A stretch of DNA of 64,000 nucleotides from Clostridia bacterium (GTDB lineage: Bacteria > Bacillota > Clostridia > Oscillospirales > CAG-272), in the NCBI GenBank assembly GCA_017556745.1, contig JAFYMF010000023.1, positions 1 to 64,000 of the forward strand, read 5' to 3'. The position numbers and the translations under genes were made by a program. The notes below the pieces were generated by a model. It did not search any database, had not been told where the DNA came from, and saw nothing but the letters and a program-made list of their open reading frames with translations. Shown piece by piece: positions 1-7,702 of the stretch (the first letter of the stretch is position 1; each line of letters opens with the position of its first letter).

Positions 1-148
1 CTTTACACAAGGGAGGCTAAAGATAGTCGCCACATTTGTGGCAGTAGGGCAGGTTTGCATGTGTCGGATATTTCAGTGGGCTTTCAGCCCAGCCAGTAAC
101 ATGCCCTTATAGGGCTGAGCAAGCCACCGGCTTAGCCGGTGGTTATGA
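1..148. mobile_element. Hairpin cluster, possible end of an IS200/IS605-type element
   Basis: Four short perfect inverted repeats lie in 148 bases with no gene: 29-42 (GCCACA/TGTGGC), 77-91 (TGGGCT/AGCCCA), 103-115 (GCCCT/AGGGC) and 124-142 (a 9-bp stem CCACCGGCT/AGCCGGTGG). Dense subterminal hairpins are typical of single-strand-transposing IS200/IS605 elements, and the CCACCGGC-type hairpin recalls such ends, but no transposase is visible and the window starts inside the region. It could instead be a terminator cluster or intergenic repeat. The mobile-element reading is inference. Confidence 0.3.
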
Positions 149-1021
149 CTATTTAAGATATTTCGTCAAATAATTAAGCACTCTTTTTTTATCCCCCGAC
201 CACATGGGGGCAACAAGATCTTTCTTTGCTCCGTCACCGGTGATGCGGTGAATTATAATGTCCTCCGGCAGCAGCGCGAGACACTCCTTTAGTCCTTCTG
301 CATATTCCTCAAGCTCAAGACAGGAGAATTTACCCTCAAGATAGTCTTTTTCAAGTCTCGTACCTCGGGTAACATAGAGAAAGTGAAATTTTACTCCGCT
401 TGTACCTGCATCGACTACCGTCTTTACGGTGCTGTACCAATCCTCACGTGTCTCTCCCGGAAGTCCAAGAATAATATGGGTAACTACCTCGATTCCTTTT
501 GACTTTAGTATTCTTACCGCATCAAAGTATATCTGTGTCTTGTAACCGCGGTTTATATATTCTGCAGTAATGTCGTTTGATGTCTGGAGTCCCAGCTCTA
601 CGCTGACCGGCTTAATTTGGTTTATCTCGCACAAAAGCCGAAGTACGTCGTCCGGGATACAGTCGGGACGTGTGCCGATGGCAAGACCGACGATATAATC
701 GGGTGCTATCGCGGCAGAGTATATTTCTCTCAGCTTGTCCACCGGCGCATAGGTGTTTGTAAATGCCTGAAGATATGCAATGTACTTGCCGTCTTTTGTC
801 TTTTTCTCCACCCGTACCTTGGCTTCTTCAAGAAGTCGGGATATATCCTCTCCGCCCCTTGCGGCAAATTCTCCGCTGCCGTCTCCCGAGCAGAATATAC
901 ATCCGCCAACACCTACCGTACCGTCTCTGTTGGGACAGGTAAATCCGGCATCTACCGATAATTTGTATACCTTACAGCCGAATTTTTCCCTGTAATATTC
1001 ATTTGCAGTTTTATGTTTCAT
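149..1021 (-). CDS. TIGR01212/YhcC-type radical SAM protein
   Basis: 290-residue radical SAM enzyme. The cluster motif is C29-x11-C41-x2-C44 (TCPNRDGT then CIFC), the long-spaced CxxxxxxxxxxxCxxC form of the YhcC/TIGR01212 family rather than the usual CxxxCxxC. A glycine-rich stretch (HIILGLPGETREDW) follows about mid-protein, as in SAM-binding barrels. The start at 1021 is chosen over an upstream ATG because GGGGAAG lies about five bases before it. The family's substrate is not firmly established. The gene is last before the hairpin cluster at 1-148. Confidence 0.88.
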   Translation of the reverse strand: MKHKTANEYYREKFGCKVYKLSVDAGFTCPNRDGTVGVGGCIFCSGDGSGEFAARGGEDISRLLEEAKVRVEKKTKDGKYIAYLQAFTNTYAPVDKLREIYSAAIAPDYIVGLAIGTRPDCIPDDVLRLLCEINQIKPVSVELGLQTSNDITAEYINRGYKTQIYFDAVRILKSKGIEVVTHIILGLPGETREDWYSTVKTVVDAGTSGVKFHFLYVTRGTRLEKDYLEGKFSCLELEEYAEGLKECLALLPEDIIIHRITGDGAKKDLVAPMWSGDKKRVLNYLTKYLK

Positions 1022-1071
1022 TTTTCTTCCCCACAAATAGGATTGATATTACAGAAATCTTTAGATACGTC

Positions 1072-1665
1072 CTATTCGCTTATCTGCTTTTTGTATTCAA
1101 AAAACTTTTTGTTGTATATGCATCCGATCTTTCCGTCAAACTTTCTCTCAACTATGTAGAACTCATCTCCGGGGATAGAGGTGTTATAGATACCTTCAGC
1201 GGACATATAGTAGGTGTCACTCCATTTGTAGAAGCTACCAAAGACTTTCGGTACTGTCCATTCGCAGCCCGAAAAGTGAAAAACATAGCATTTCTTAAGG
1301 CTGTTTGCGGATATTCCGTGGAGCATTCTCACAGTGTGATCTGCAAGCTCTGTTTCAAGCTGAACATGACTGAGAGTATCTTCTCTTATTACAAATCCGT
1401 CTCTTACAATGGCTTCTTTTAATCTGCGGTGTCTTATTTCGTCTTTTATAATTACTATCGGGATAATAATAAAGAAAGTTACAACGCCGATCAGCAAAAA
1501 CCACGGTATTTTGGTAACAAAAAACATAATAACACCGATAACGAGAAGAACGGGCACACTGTAGTAAAGCGGATCTACCTTCTTTTCTACTCCATCGTAT
1601 GCGGTGACAATCAGGTCTCTTTTAATGTTCTCCTCGGTCAGTATTTCTTTCTTTACCTTTTCCAT
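1072..1665 (-). CDS. Small two-helix membrane protein, YcxB-like
   Basis: About 197 residues. A charged N-terminus (MEKVKKEILTEENI) is followed by two hydrophobic segments around residues 33-75 and a polar C-terminal domain with SIPGDEFYIVERKF, which resembles the end of YcxB-like proteins. The start at 1665 is preferred because AAAGGAGA sits seven bases before it; an ATG two codons upstream nearly touches that site. The gene is divergent from the two-component system, with a TATAAT-like box on the minus strand at 1703-1708. Function unknown; the YcxB resemblance is weak. Confidence 0.65.
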   Translation of the reverse strand: MEKVKKEILTEENIKRDLIVTAYDGVEKKVDPLYYSVPVLLVIGVIMFFVTKIPWFLLIGVVTFFIIIPIVIIKDEIRHRRLKEAIVRDGFVIREDTLSHVQLETELADHTVRMLHGISANSLKKCYVFHFSGCEWTVPKVFGSFYKWSDTYYMSAEGIYNTSIPGDEFYIVERKFDGKIGCIYNKKFFEYKKQISE

Positions 1666-1763
1666 TATCATTCTCCTTTGAGATGAGTAATTCATCTTTT
1701 TCATTATAGCATAATTTTTACATTTTTCATACATTTTTCTAAGATGTTCATAACCTCCGTTTG

Positions 1764-1792
1764 TTGAAGAGAGCAATTATTTATGATAGAAT
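1764..1792 (+). promoter_or_regulatory. Sigma-A-type promoter of the two-component operon
   Basis: TTGAAG at 1764-1769, 17-base spacer, TAGAAT at 1787-1792, 31 bases before the response regulator start. It would drive the regulator, the kinase and probably the genes behind them. Confidence 0.5.
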
Positions 1793-1823
1793 AATAATGA
1801 ATAAAGGTCAGCGGAGGAATACC

Positions 1824-2495
1824 ATGGCTAAAATACTGATAGTTGAAGACGATGAGAATATAGCAGGTACAATAAAAGCAACCCTTACAATGGTTGGCTA
1901 CGGGTGTGATATATGTTATAACGGCTCGGAGGCGGTTGACAGAGCGATGGAGGGAGAATGGGATCTTATTCTTCTTGATGTTATGCTTCCCGGACTCGAC
2001 GGTTTTGCGGTTATGGAGAAGATAAGAGGAACGGATATTCCCGTTATTTTTCTTACTGCCATGCAAAACGTGCTTGACAAGGTAAACGGTCTGCGGCTTG
2101 GTGCGGAGGATTACATCGTCAAGCCCTTTGAGGCGCTGGAGCTTCTTGCCCGTATCGAGGTGGTGCTCAGACGTAAAAATAAATTATCATCTGTAAGAAA
2201 ATACGGCGATATTACGGTAGACGTTGACAGTCACACCGTGAAAAAAGGTGACAGGACGATCTCTCTTACTCCAAAGGAGTTTGAAAGTCTTATGCTTTTC
2301 CTCTCAAACATTGACGTTGCCGTCACCCGTGAGAGATTACTGTCTACCGTTTGGGGATATGATTTTGAGGGTGAGAGCCGCACGGTGGATATACATATAC
2401 AGCAGCTGAGAAAGAAGCTGGGGCTACACAAGCATCTTGTCACTATCCCCAAGCTGGGTTACAGACTTGACAAATACGAGGAAAATAAAAAATGA
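1824..2495 (+). CDS. OmpR/PhoB-family response regulator
   Basis: 223 residues. The receiver domain at about 1-115 has the acidic pair D9-D10 after ILIVED, the phosphoacceptor D52 in LLDVMLPG, the conserved T in FLTAM and the K in IVKPF. A winged-helix DNA-binding domain follows, with the family signature TPKEFESLMLFL and a C-terminal SRTVDIHIQQLRKKL. The start at 1824 has GGAGG eight bases upstream; the longer ORF lacks a site. The stop overlaps the kinase start (ATGA), so the two are translationally coupled and form a cognate pair. Confidence 0.95.
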   Translation: MAKILIVEDDENIAGTIKATLTMVGYGCDICYNGSEAVDRAMEGEWDLILLDVMLPGLDGFAVMEKIRGTDIPVIFLTAMQNVLDKVNGLRLGAEDYIVKPFEALELLARIEVVLRRKNKLSSVRKYGDITVDVDSHTVKKGDRTISLTPKEFESLMLFLSNIDVAVTRERLLSTVWGYDFEGESRTVDIHIQQLRKKLGLHKHLVTIPKLGYRLDKYEENKK

Positions 2496-3958
2496 AGCTG
2501 AAATGGAAGATATTTCTGGTATCTCTTCTGTTTATAATGGCGGCGGTAGCAGTGACCTTTGTCACTATTTTAAACGTAACTCTTGAAAGATCCGTTGGGG
2601 CAGACAGAGAGAGTGCCGCCTCTTATCACGGATATTTTGCCTCCTCCGTGTCGGGAAGAATACTGTATAAGCAGGTGTCGGAGGGTGTATCTGTGCTTGG
2701 AAGCACCGAGATTAACGCCGCTATCAGAGAGATCGCACTTGACTTCAGCTCATTTGGTGATGCCGAGGCAGTACTGCTTGTTGACGAGAGAGGCAAATCG
2801 GTGGGTAACGGCGGCAGGACAGAGCTTGTCGATACCACCATTATGCCCAAAAGGACTGAGCTTACCGACGTTGACTGCAGTACCGTAATATACGGTGCGG
2901 AGGACAGTAGCTATCTTGTGGCGGCATCTGCCTTTTTCATCCATGGGCAGAAAATAGCCATGTACTCGGTACACGACGTTACCGATACGTATCGCTCCTT
3001 TGAGGAGATGTCCCGCTTCGGTATAGCGGTCAGCTTGCTGTCTGCCTTTACCGTGTCGGTGGTATTGCTTGCCATAACCGCCGCACTGCTCAGGCCGATA
3101 AATACTTTAAACCGCTCTCTCGGTCAGATCGCCTGCGGTAACTATGCATCAAGAGCACCTATGACCGGCGGTACAGAGTTCAGGGAGATAGCCGGAAACG
3201 TGAATATAATGGCGGAGGCGGTAGAGAATAACGTTCACCGACTTGAGAATATAGCCGAGAGCAGAAAGCAGTTTACCGACAGCTTTGCCCATGAGATGAA
3301 GACCCCCCTTACCTCAATACTTTGCTACGGAGATCTGCTGAGAATAAAAAGAGAGGTCAGCGAGGCCGAGCGCCTTGAGTATTCCGGGGTAATAGTCGAG
3401 GAGGCAAAGCGGCTGAAGGCACTTTCCGCAAAGCTTCTTGAGCTTGCCACTACCGAGAGCGCAAGCCTTGAGCTTGAGAGAATATCGCTCTCCGAGCTGT
3501 TTTCAGAGATAGAGTCGGCTGTCCGCCCCATTCTGTCGGGAAGAAGCATTATTCTGACCGTCACGGGCGAGGGTGGAAGCATTATGGGTGACAAGGATCT
3601 TATCAGATCTCTTATATATAATCTTATTGACAATGCCCAAAAGGCATCAAGTGAGGGCGGAGAGATAATTCTCAGTGAAAAAAGCCTTGGGGATAAGACG
3701 GTCATAACGGTAAGTGACCGCGGTATAGGAATGACCGACGAGGTACTGAAGCGGGTATGCGAGCCCTTCTTTATGGCTGATAAATCCCGCTCAAGAAAGG
3801 CAGGGGGAGCAGGTCTCGGTCTTTCTCTCTGTGCCGAGATAGTGCGAAGACACGGCGGGGAGATATCCATCGACAGTGTTCACGGTAAGGGTACACAGGT
3901 GTCTGTGTCCTTCCCGCGGGAGATAACAGCAGAGGAGGATAGAGAAAATGAAAAATAG
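2492..3958 (+). CDS. HAMP-domain sensor histidine kinase
   Basis: 488 residues. Membrane segments near 5-29 and 176-200 enclose an extracellular sensor region of about 145 residues with no recognised ligand domain. A HAMP segment (about 200-255) is followed by the H-box SFAHEMKTPLTS with H267 as phosphoacceptor, the N-box NLIDNAQKAS, the G1 box DRGIGMTDE and the G2 box GGAGLGLSL. All catalytic motifs are intact. It overlaps the upstream regulator by four bases and the next gene by eleven. The signal sensed is unknown; the secreted products downstream suggest an envelope or extracellular cue. Confidence 0.95.
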   Translation: MKLKWKIFLVSLLFIMAAVAVTFVTILNVTLERSVGADRESAASYHGYFASSVSGRILYKQVSEGVSVLGSTEINAAIREIALDFSSFGDAEAVLLVDERGKSVGNGGRTELVDTTIMPKRTELTDVDCSTVIYGAEDSSYLVAASAFFIHGQKIAMYSVHDVTDTYRSFEEMSRFGIAVSLLSAFTVSVVLLAITAALLRPINTLNRSLGQIACGNYASRAPMTGGTEFREIAGNVNIMAEAVENNVHRLENIAESRKQFTDSFAHEMKTPLTSILCYGDLLRIKREVSEAERLEYSGVIVEEAKRLKALSAKLLELATTESASLELERISLSELFSEIESAVRPILSGRSIILTVTGEGGSIMGDKDLIRSLIYNLIDNAQKASSEGGEIILSEKSLGDKTVITVSDRGIGMTDEVLKRVCEPFFMADKSRSRKAGGAGLGLSLCAEIVRRHGGEISIDSVHGKGTQVSVSFPREITAEEDRENEK

Positions 3959-4799
3959 GAAAAACTTTATTTATTCCCTGCTTGCTATCTTTCTCGGAGC
4001 GGCGATAGCCGTGGGAGGAACCGCCGCTATGTTCACCGCCGCCGATATGATCCCCGATCATAAGGGTAATACCGTAAACGTCCCATTGCCGGACGGAGAC
4101 GGTATGGTGTATTTTGAGGGTGTACCCGATATAGACGGGCTGTATCCTTTTACGTTGTTTCGGTCGGATGATGCGGTAAACAACTCTACTATGATGCCGG
4201 AGGATATCTATTCTGCCGTGGCAGGTAATTTTGACTGGTATCCCACCGACAGCGTTACCGCTGCCGCAAAGGACGGCTTTATATGGATAAATGCCATGGG
4301 TGAGGAACAGTCCTATCAGTGTGTCACTACGCTTGATCGCGGTCTTCTTGCCATCGTCGGTACAGGAAATGCCTATGACGTTACTACCTCTGATATCGAA
4401 TCTGCCCGTAACAAGGTAGCGGAATCGGCCGCGAACGCACAGAACAACCATAACGTTCTGAAAAATCATATAACGGCTCTTGTTTCGGGGGAAGAGATAG
4501 ACGTTGCCAAAAGCGGGTCGCCGGTAGAGGATTTCTTTAGGATGTACTGTGGGTACAGTGCAGATATCAGAGATGCGAATCTCGGTAGTCCCACAGAGAG
4601 AAGACACATTGAAGCACAGTATATCTACACTCTCCTCTATTTCGGTAGCTATGCCGCCGCATACTCGGACGGTGCTATTTACCTTACCTATACCGTATCC
4701 GACTTCGGCAGTCTTACCCTTTCCTGGTGGGTAGAGAATCTTTCCTTTAGGGGTATGGCCCTTGACTCACGTCAGGTATTGCCGGAGAGGGAAGAATAA
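3948..4799 (+). CDS. Secreted or membrane-anchored protein of the two-component operon
   Basis: 283 residues, family not recognised. One hydrophobic segment (about 9-31) after KNRK acts as signal peptide or anchor; the rest is acidic and extracellular. The C-terminal half contains EDFFRMYCGYSADI and LLYFGSYAAAYSDGAI. The start lies inside the kinase gene (11-base overlap), so expression is tied to the kinase and the protein may be an accessory or target of the sensor. No cysteine follows the hydrophobic segment at lipobox distance. Confidence 0.7.
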   Translation: MKNRKNFIYSLLAIFLGAAIAVGGTAAMFTAADMIPDHKGNTVNVPLPDGDGMVYFEGVPDIDGLYPFTLFRSDDAVNNSTMMPEDIYSAVAGNFDWYPTDSVTAAAKDGFIWINAMGEEQSYQCVTTLDRGLLAIVGTGNAYDVTTSDIESARNKVAESAANAQNNHNVLKNHITALVSGEEIDVAKSGSPVEDFFRMYCGYSADIRDANLGSPTERRHIEAQYIYTLLYFGSYAAAYSDGAIYLTYTVSDFGSLTLSWWVENLSFRGMALDSRQVLPEREE

Positions 4800-4840
4800 A
4801 AAGTTCACTTTTACTTTTTTCTTACATTTCGCTGAATACT

Positions 4841-4912
4841 TCCTGCAGTACCCTGTGATATTATGGTATCACAAAAGGGAAGAACCGAGACAGTAGACAG
4901 GGTACTGCAGGA
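4841..4912. repeat. Long interrupted palindrome (16-bp perfect arms)
   Basis: Arm 4841-4856 (TCCTGCAGTACCCTGT) is the exact reverse complement of 4897-4912. A second stem, TGTGATA/TATCACA (4854-4860 with 4867-4873), sits inside. No T-tract follows, so this is not a simple terminator. It fills the 162-base gap between two secreted-protein genes and may be an RNA-processing hairpin or a small palindromic insertion. Confidence 0.75.
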
Positions 4913-4961
4913 TCTTGACCGTCAGCTTTCTTCTCTCATTTTGACTAAAGGAGAAAATATT

Positions 4962-6542
4962 ATGAAAAAAAGTATTATTATCGCAGCGATACTCTTAGTT
5001 ACATCTATGACAGCATCCCTCTTACTCAGCTGCGTTACTCCCCCCATAAAGAGTAATGCCGCAGACGGTGAGAAGTTTGAAACAACCAAAGTACCCGAGA
5101 ATGATCCCGACACAGATATCGGGTTATCAGATATAACTACCGACGTCTCGAACAACGTGGATGAGGTAAAGGAGCTGAAGGTGGAAAGGAATGAGGCGGG
5201 AACGATAATCTACTGCGAGTTTCCCACCACCGACCCAGATTGGACTCTTACCTACAGCGATATGGAGCTGGTGCTCTCAAACGGGGAAAAGACCTTCGTT
5301 TACGTAGACTACAGAGGTGAGAATTACGTAAAAAGCATGAACTACGGTCTTGATTTCTTCCCCACCTTCGGTACCGAGTCCGCAAGGGCAATTATCTCGG
5401 AGGATGACAGTCACGCTATTATTATCATAAAAAACAGTCCTATGGTAATAGATCAGCCGGATTTCGAAAGGGCTGTCGTGGTTGAGCTGAACAAAGGCTG
5501 TATAGTCAGAAACCATTGGCCCTCATGGGGAGATATTTTCGTCGCAAACGGATATGAATATGATTCCGATATACTTGGAGATTACGAGTCTGACGGTTAT
5601 ACCCACCCGGAATACAGTATAACCCTTTCCGGTGAATTTGTAGACGGTCGTGCGGTGCTGACACAGCGGCTTACAACCGACGATGGAAAAATAGATCTGT
5701 CACAGACCCTCGAGCCCTTCTACGACATAGATCCCGCATTTGAGAGTCTTCCTTGCCTTACCGTTGAAAAGGATTATATGACCGCCTTCGTCAGAGGTGA
5801 CTCGAAGAAGCTTGAGGAGCTTCTTTACCATAAAGATGAGGGAGTGTTCTCCGCCTACGAGACTCTGAAATTTTCCGATTATAAGGCTACTGTTTCTGAG
5901 GACGGTACAGTTATTCTGACGGTGGACGTAGCGGAAAGCGGTATTAACGCCATATCCCCCGGCCGCCACGTTTATACCGTGTCCGAGGGAATGAGCGGTG
6001 TGTATATGATAGATATGGGCAGAAGCTACAGCTACAACAGTACCGACGCACACCCGGTAAAGCAGTTTCTCCGTACCTGGTTCAGCTCGATCTTGTATGA
6101 CTATACTGTTCACGACGCCGCCTATTACGTGGATAGAATGGGATCTTATACGGCATCCACTTATATATATGATTTCCTCGGCGGGTATCTTACAAATTAT
6201 GCCGATTCGTCCACCAAAATCACGGGAGATGAGCTTAAGTCCGCCGCAGAGAAGATATTCGGCCTTACCGATCACAGCGGTCTGAATCGTGTATATTATA
6301 TAGACGGGGAAGGCTTCGCGACCTATAACTTCGGTCACGGGGGCTCGTCCTATTACTATGAATTTGTTGAGGTGACAGACACTACTGCCACAGTGCGATT
6401 CTACGCCGACCATAACTATACTATAGAAAGTGATCTTATTAAGTACGTTTTCGAGGTGGATGAGGTTACCGGCTGGCTTATTCCCGTGTCGGCGGAAATA
6501 CTTGAAGAGGGCGAGTACACACCCGGGCATCACTCCGTCTGA
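4962..6542 (+). CDS. Large lipoprotein, unknown family
   Basis: 526 residues. The N-terminus MKKSIIIAAILLVTSM with TASLLLSC is a lipoprotein signal peptide with a lipobox-like LLSC (cysteine near residue 24), so the protein is probably anchored outside the membrane. The mature part is acidic and tyrosine-rich; it may hold two domains, the second (about 370-526) with repeated YYEF/YYVD patterns. AAAGGAG lies eight bases before ATG 4962, which excludes the longer ORF. It follows the palindrome at 4841-4912 and ends seven bases before the peptidase gene. No enzyme motif recognised. Confidence 0.75.
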   Translation: MKKSIIIAAILLVTSMTASLLLSCVTPPIKSNAADGEKFETTKVPENDPDTDIGLSDITTDVSNNVDEVKELKVERNEAGTIIYCEFPTTDPDWTLTYSDMELVLSNGEKTFVYVDYRGENYVKSMNYGLDFFPTFGTESARAIISEDDSHAIIIIKNSPMVIDQPDFERAVVVELNKGCIVRNHWPSWGDIFVANGYEYDSDILGDYESDGYTHPEYSITLSGEFVDGRAVLTQRLTTDDGKIDLSQTLEPFYDIDPAFESLPCLTVEKDYMTAFVRGDSKKLEELLYHKDEGVFSAYETLKFSDYKATVSEDGTVILTVDVAESGINAISPGRHVYTVSEGMSGVYMIDMGRSYSYNSTDAHPVKQFLRTWFSSILYDYTVHDAAYYVDRMGSYTASTYIYDFLGGYLTNYADSSTKITGDELKSAAEKIFGLTDHSGLNRVYYIDGEGFATYNFGHGGSSYYYEFVEVTDTTATVRFYADHNYTIESDLIKYVFEVDEVTGWLIPVSAEILEEGEYTPGHHSV

Positions 6543-6549
6543 CAAGCAA

Positions 6550-7332
6550 ATGAAGCGCATAATGAATATACTGTTACTGCTGGGTGTAGTGGCGGCGGCC
6601 TTTTTCGGCGGATTTGCCATAACCGGTGCTATCGGCGGGATAGACGCAGTAAATCTTCCGGAGGATATCCGTCCCGACGATATTAACACCGAAGAGGGAG
6701 ACGAGATAATAGACGTGCCGTACATATATCAGAAGCACGGCTTTCCCAACGGGTGCGAGCCTGTTTCTGCCGTTATGATTCTTTGGCATTACGGAATAGA
6801 TATTGACGTAAATGAGTTTGTGGACGGATATCTGTCCATGGGACCGATCCCGAAGGTGGACGGAGAGGGACCAGATCCGTCGGAGATATTTTGCGGCGAC
6901 CCCAGAGAAAAAAGCGGTTGGGGATGTTACGCACCCGTTATAACAGATGCACTGACAAAATTGCTTGACGGAAGCGGATACACTGTAGAGGAGCATCATG
7001 GGATGACTCTTCAGGCTTTGTGTGAGGAGTATATTGACGAAGGCATTCCGGTGATGGTCTGGGCAACAGTGGATATGATCGACAGCAGCGGTGAAAAGTA
7101 TCTTGCCCGCTGGACTACCCCCGAGGGTAAGGAGATAGTATACAACCGAAAGCTTCACTGCCTGGTTCTGGTGGGGTACGACGAAGAAAACTATTACTTT
7201 AACGACTCGCTCAAAAGAGGAAAAGACGGAAGCAGTTACGTAGTGTACCCAAAGGAAAAGACGGAAAAGGCTTACAGACTTCTTGACCGGCAGGCGATAG
7301 CCATAAGTCCCCCGCAGAATGGCGATGTTTAA
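6550..7332 (+). CDS. C39-like papain-fold peptidase, membrane-anchored
   Basis: 260 residues. An N-terminal hydrophobic segment (about 5-30) anchors or exports it. The domain from about residue 54 matches the Peptidase_C39_2 pattern: IDVPYIYQ, then NGCEPVSAVMIL with candidate nucleophile C69, and KLHCLVLVGYD with H203 followed by FNDSL (D219), a plausible Cys-His-Asp set. It is probably an extracellular cysteine protease or bacteriocin-type processing peptidase. The start has only a weak ribosome site but lies seven bases after the lipoprotein stop, consistent with coupling. Substrate unknown. Confidence 0.8.
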   Translation: MKRIMNILLLLGVVAAAFFGGFAITGAIGGIDAVNLPEDIRPDDINTEEGDEIIDVPYIYQKHGFPNGCEPVSAVMILWHYGIDIDVNEFVDGYLSMGPIPKVDGEGPDPSEIFCGDPREKSGWGCYAPVITDALTKLLDGSGYTVEEHHGMTLQALCEEYIDEGIPVMVWATVDMIDSSGEKYLARWTTPEGKEIVYNRKLHCLVLVGYDEENYYFNDSLKRGKDGSSYVVYPKEKTEKAYRLLDRQAIAISPPQNGDV

Positions 7333-7354
7333 AGGAAGATTATCATGCTATAGA

Positions 7355-7391
7355 AAAAAGTCCCATTCGCTTTTTACGAATGGGACTTTTT
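7355..7391 (+). terminator. Intrinsic terminator of the two-component/peptidase unit
   Basis: 15-bp stem AAAAAGTCCCATTCG/CGAATGGGACTTTTT with a short loop, 22 bases after the peptidase stop. The short ORF overlapping it is not a gene. Confidence 0.85.
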
Positions 7392-7490
7392 ATGATACGG
7401 AAAATGCGGTTTCTGTCTCAAGTGTATTCTTCTTAACACTTTTGCTTTCGGTACAAAAAGTTGACATAAAAAGAATTTTCAGTAATATCC

Positions 7491-7519
7491 TTGACAAGAA
7501 TGGTTTTATCATTTATAAT
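7491..7519 (+). promoter_or_regulatory. Promoter of the CNNM transporter transcript
   Basis: Consensus TTGACA (7491-7496), 17-base spacer, consensus TATAAT (7514-7519). Transcription would start near 7526, leaving about 177 untranslated bases before the gene. Confidence 0.75.
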
Positions 7520-7525
7520 TATTGA

Positions 7526-7702
7526 TGAATTTTATTAAATGGAAGGTGATAACGAATAATGGACAGTTGCGACGGTAATAAACCTGAGTGTATATTTAAG
7601 AGAAAATTGCTCTTTTTTGTCGGCATGCCTGCGCCCGGAATCTCGGAATAGGTGTGTCATTTTTTTGTGCAAAGATTTATTTTCAAAAAGGAGTAATTTA
7701 AA
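7526..7702 (+). promoter_or_regulatory. Structured leader with terminator, possible riboswitch or attenuator
   Basis: The leader ends in a terminator-like hairpin: GGCATGCCT (7622-7630) pairs with AGGTGTGTC (7650-7658) over 9 bp with wobbles, an inner CCG/CGG pair sits in the loop, and seven T follow at 7660-7666. TGCGAC (7568-7573) can pair with GTCGGCA (7619-7625, one bulge), overlapping the terminator's 5' arm, and so is an antiterminator candidate. A hairpin AAGAG/CTCTT (7598-7614) lies between. I do not recognise the M-box, yybP-ykoY or NiCo consensus. The ligand, if any, is unknown. Confidence 0.5.

Noticed and set aside
3325-4607. Open frames antisense to the sensor kinase and the secreted protein
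   Set aside because: Shadows of genes that overlap and are coupled on the plus strand.
5700-6725. 341-residue open frame opposite the lipoprotein gene
   Set aside because: No ribosome site or recognisable domain; the plus-strand gene has a signal peptide and good start.
7319-7525. 68-residue frame after the peptidase gene
   Set aside because: It runs through the intrinsic terminator at 7355-7391 and into the next promoter.
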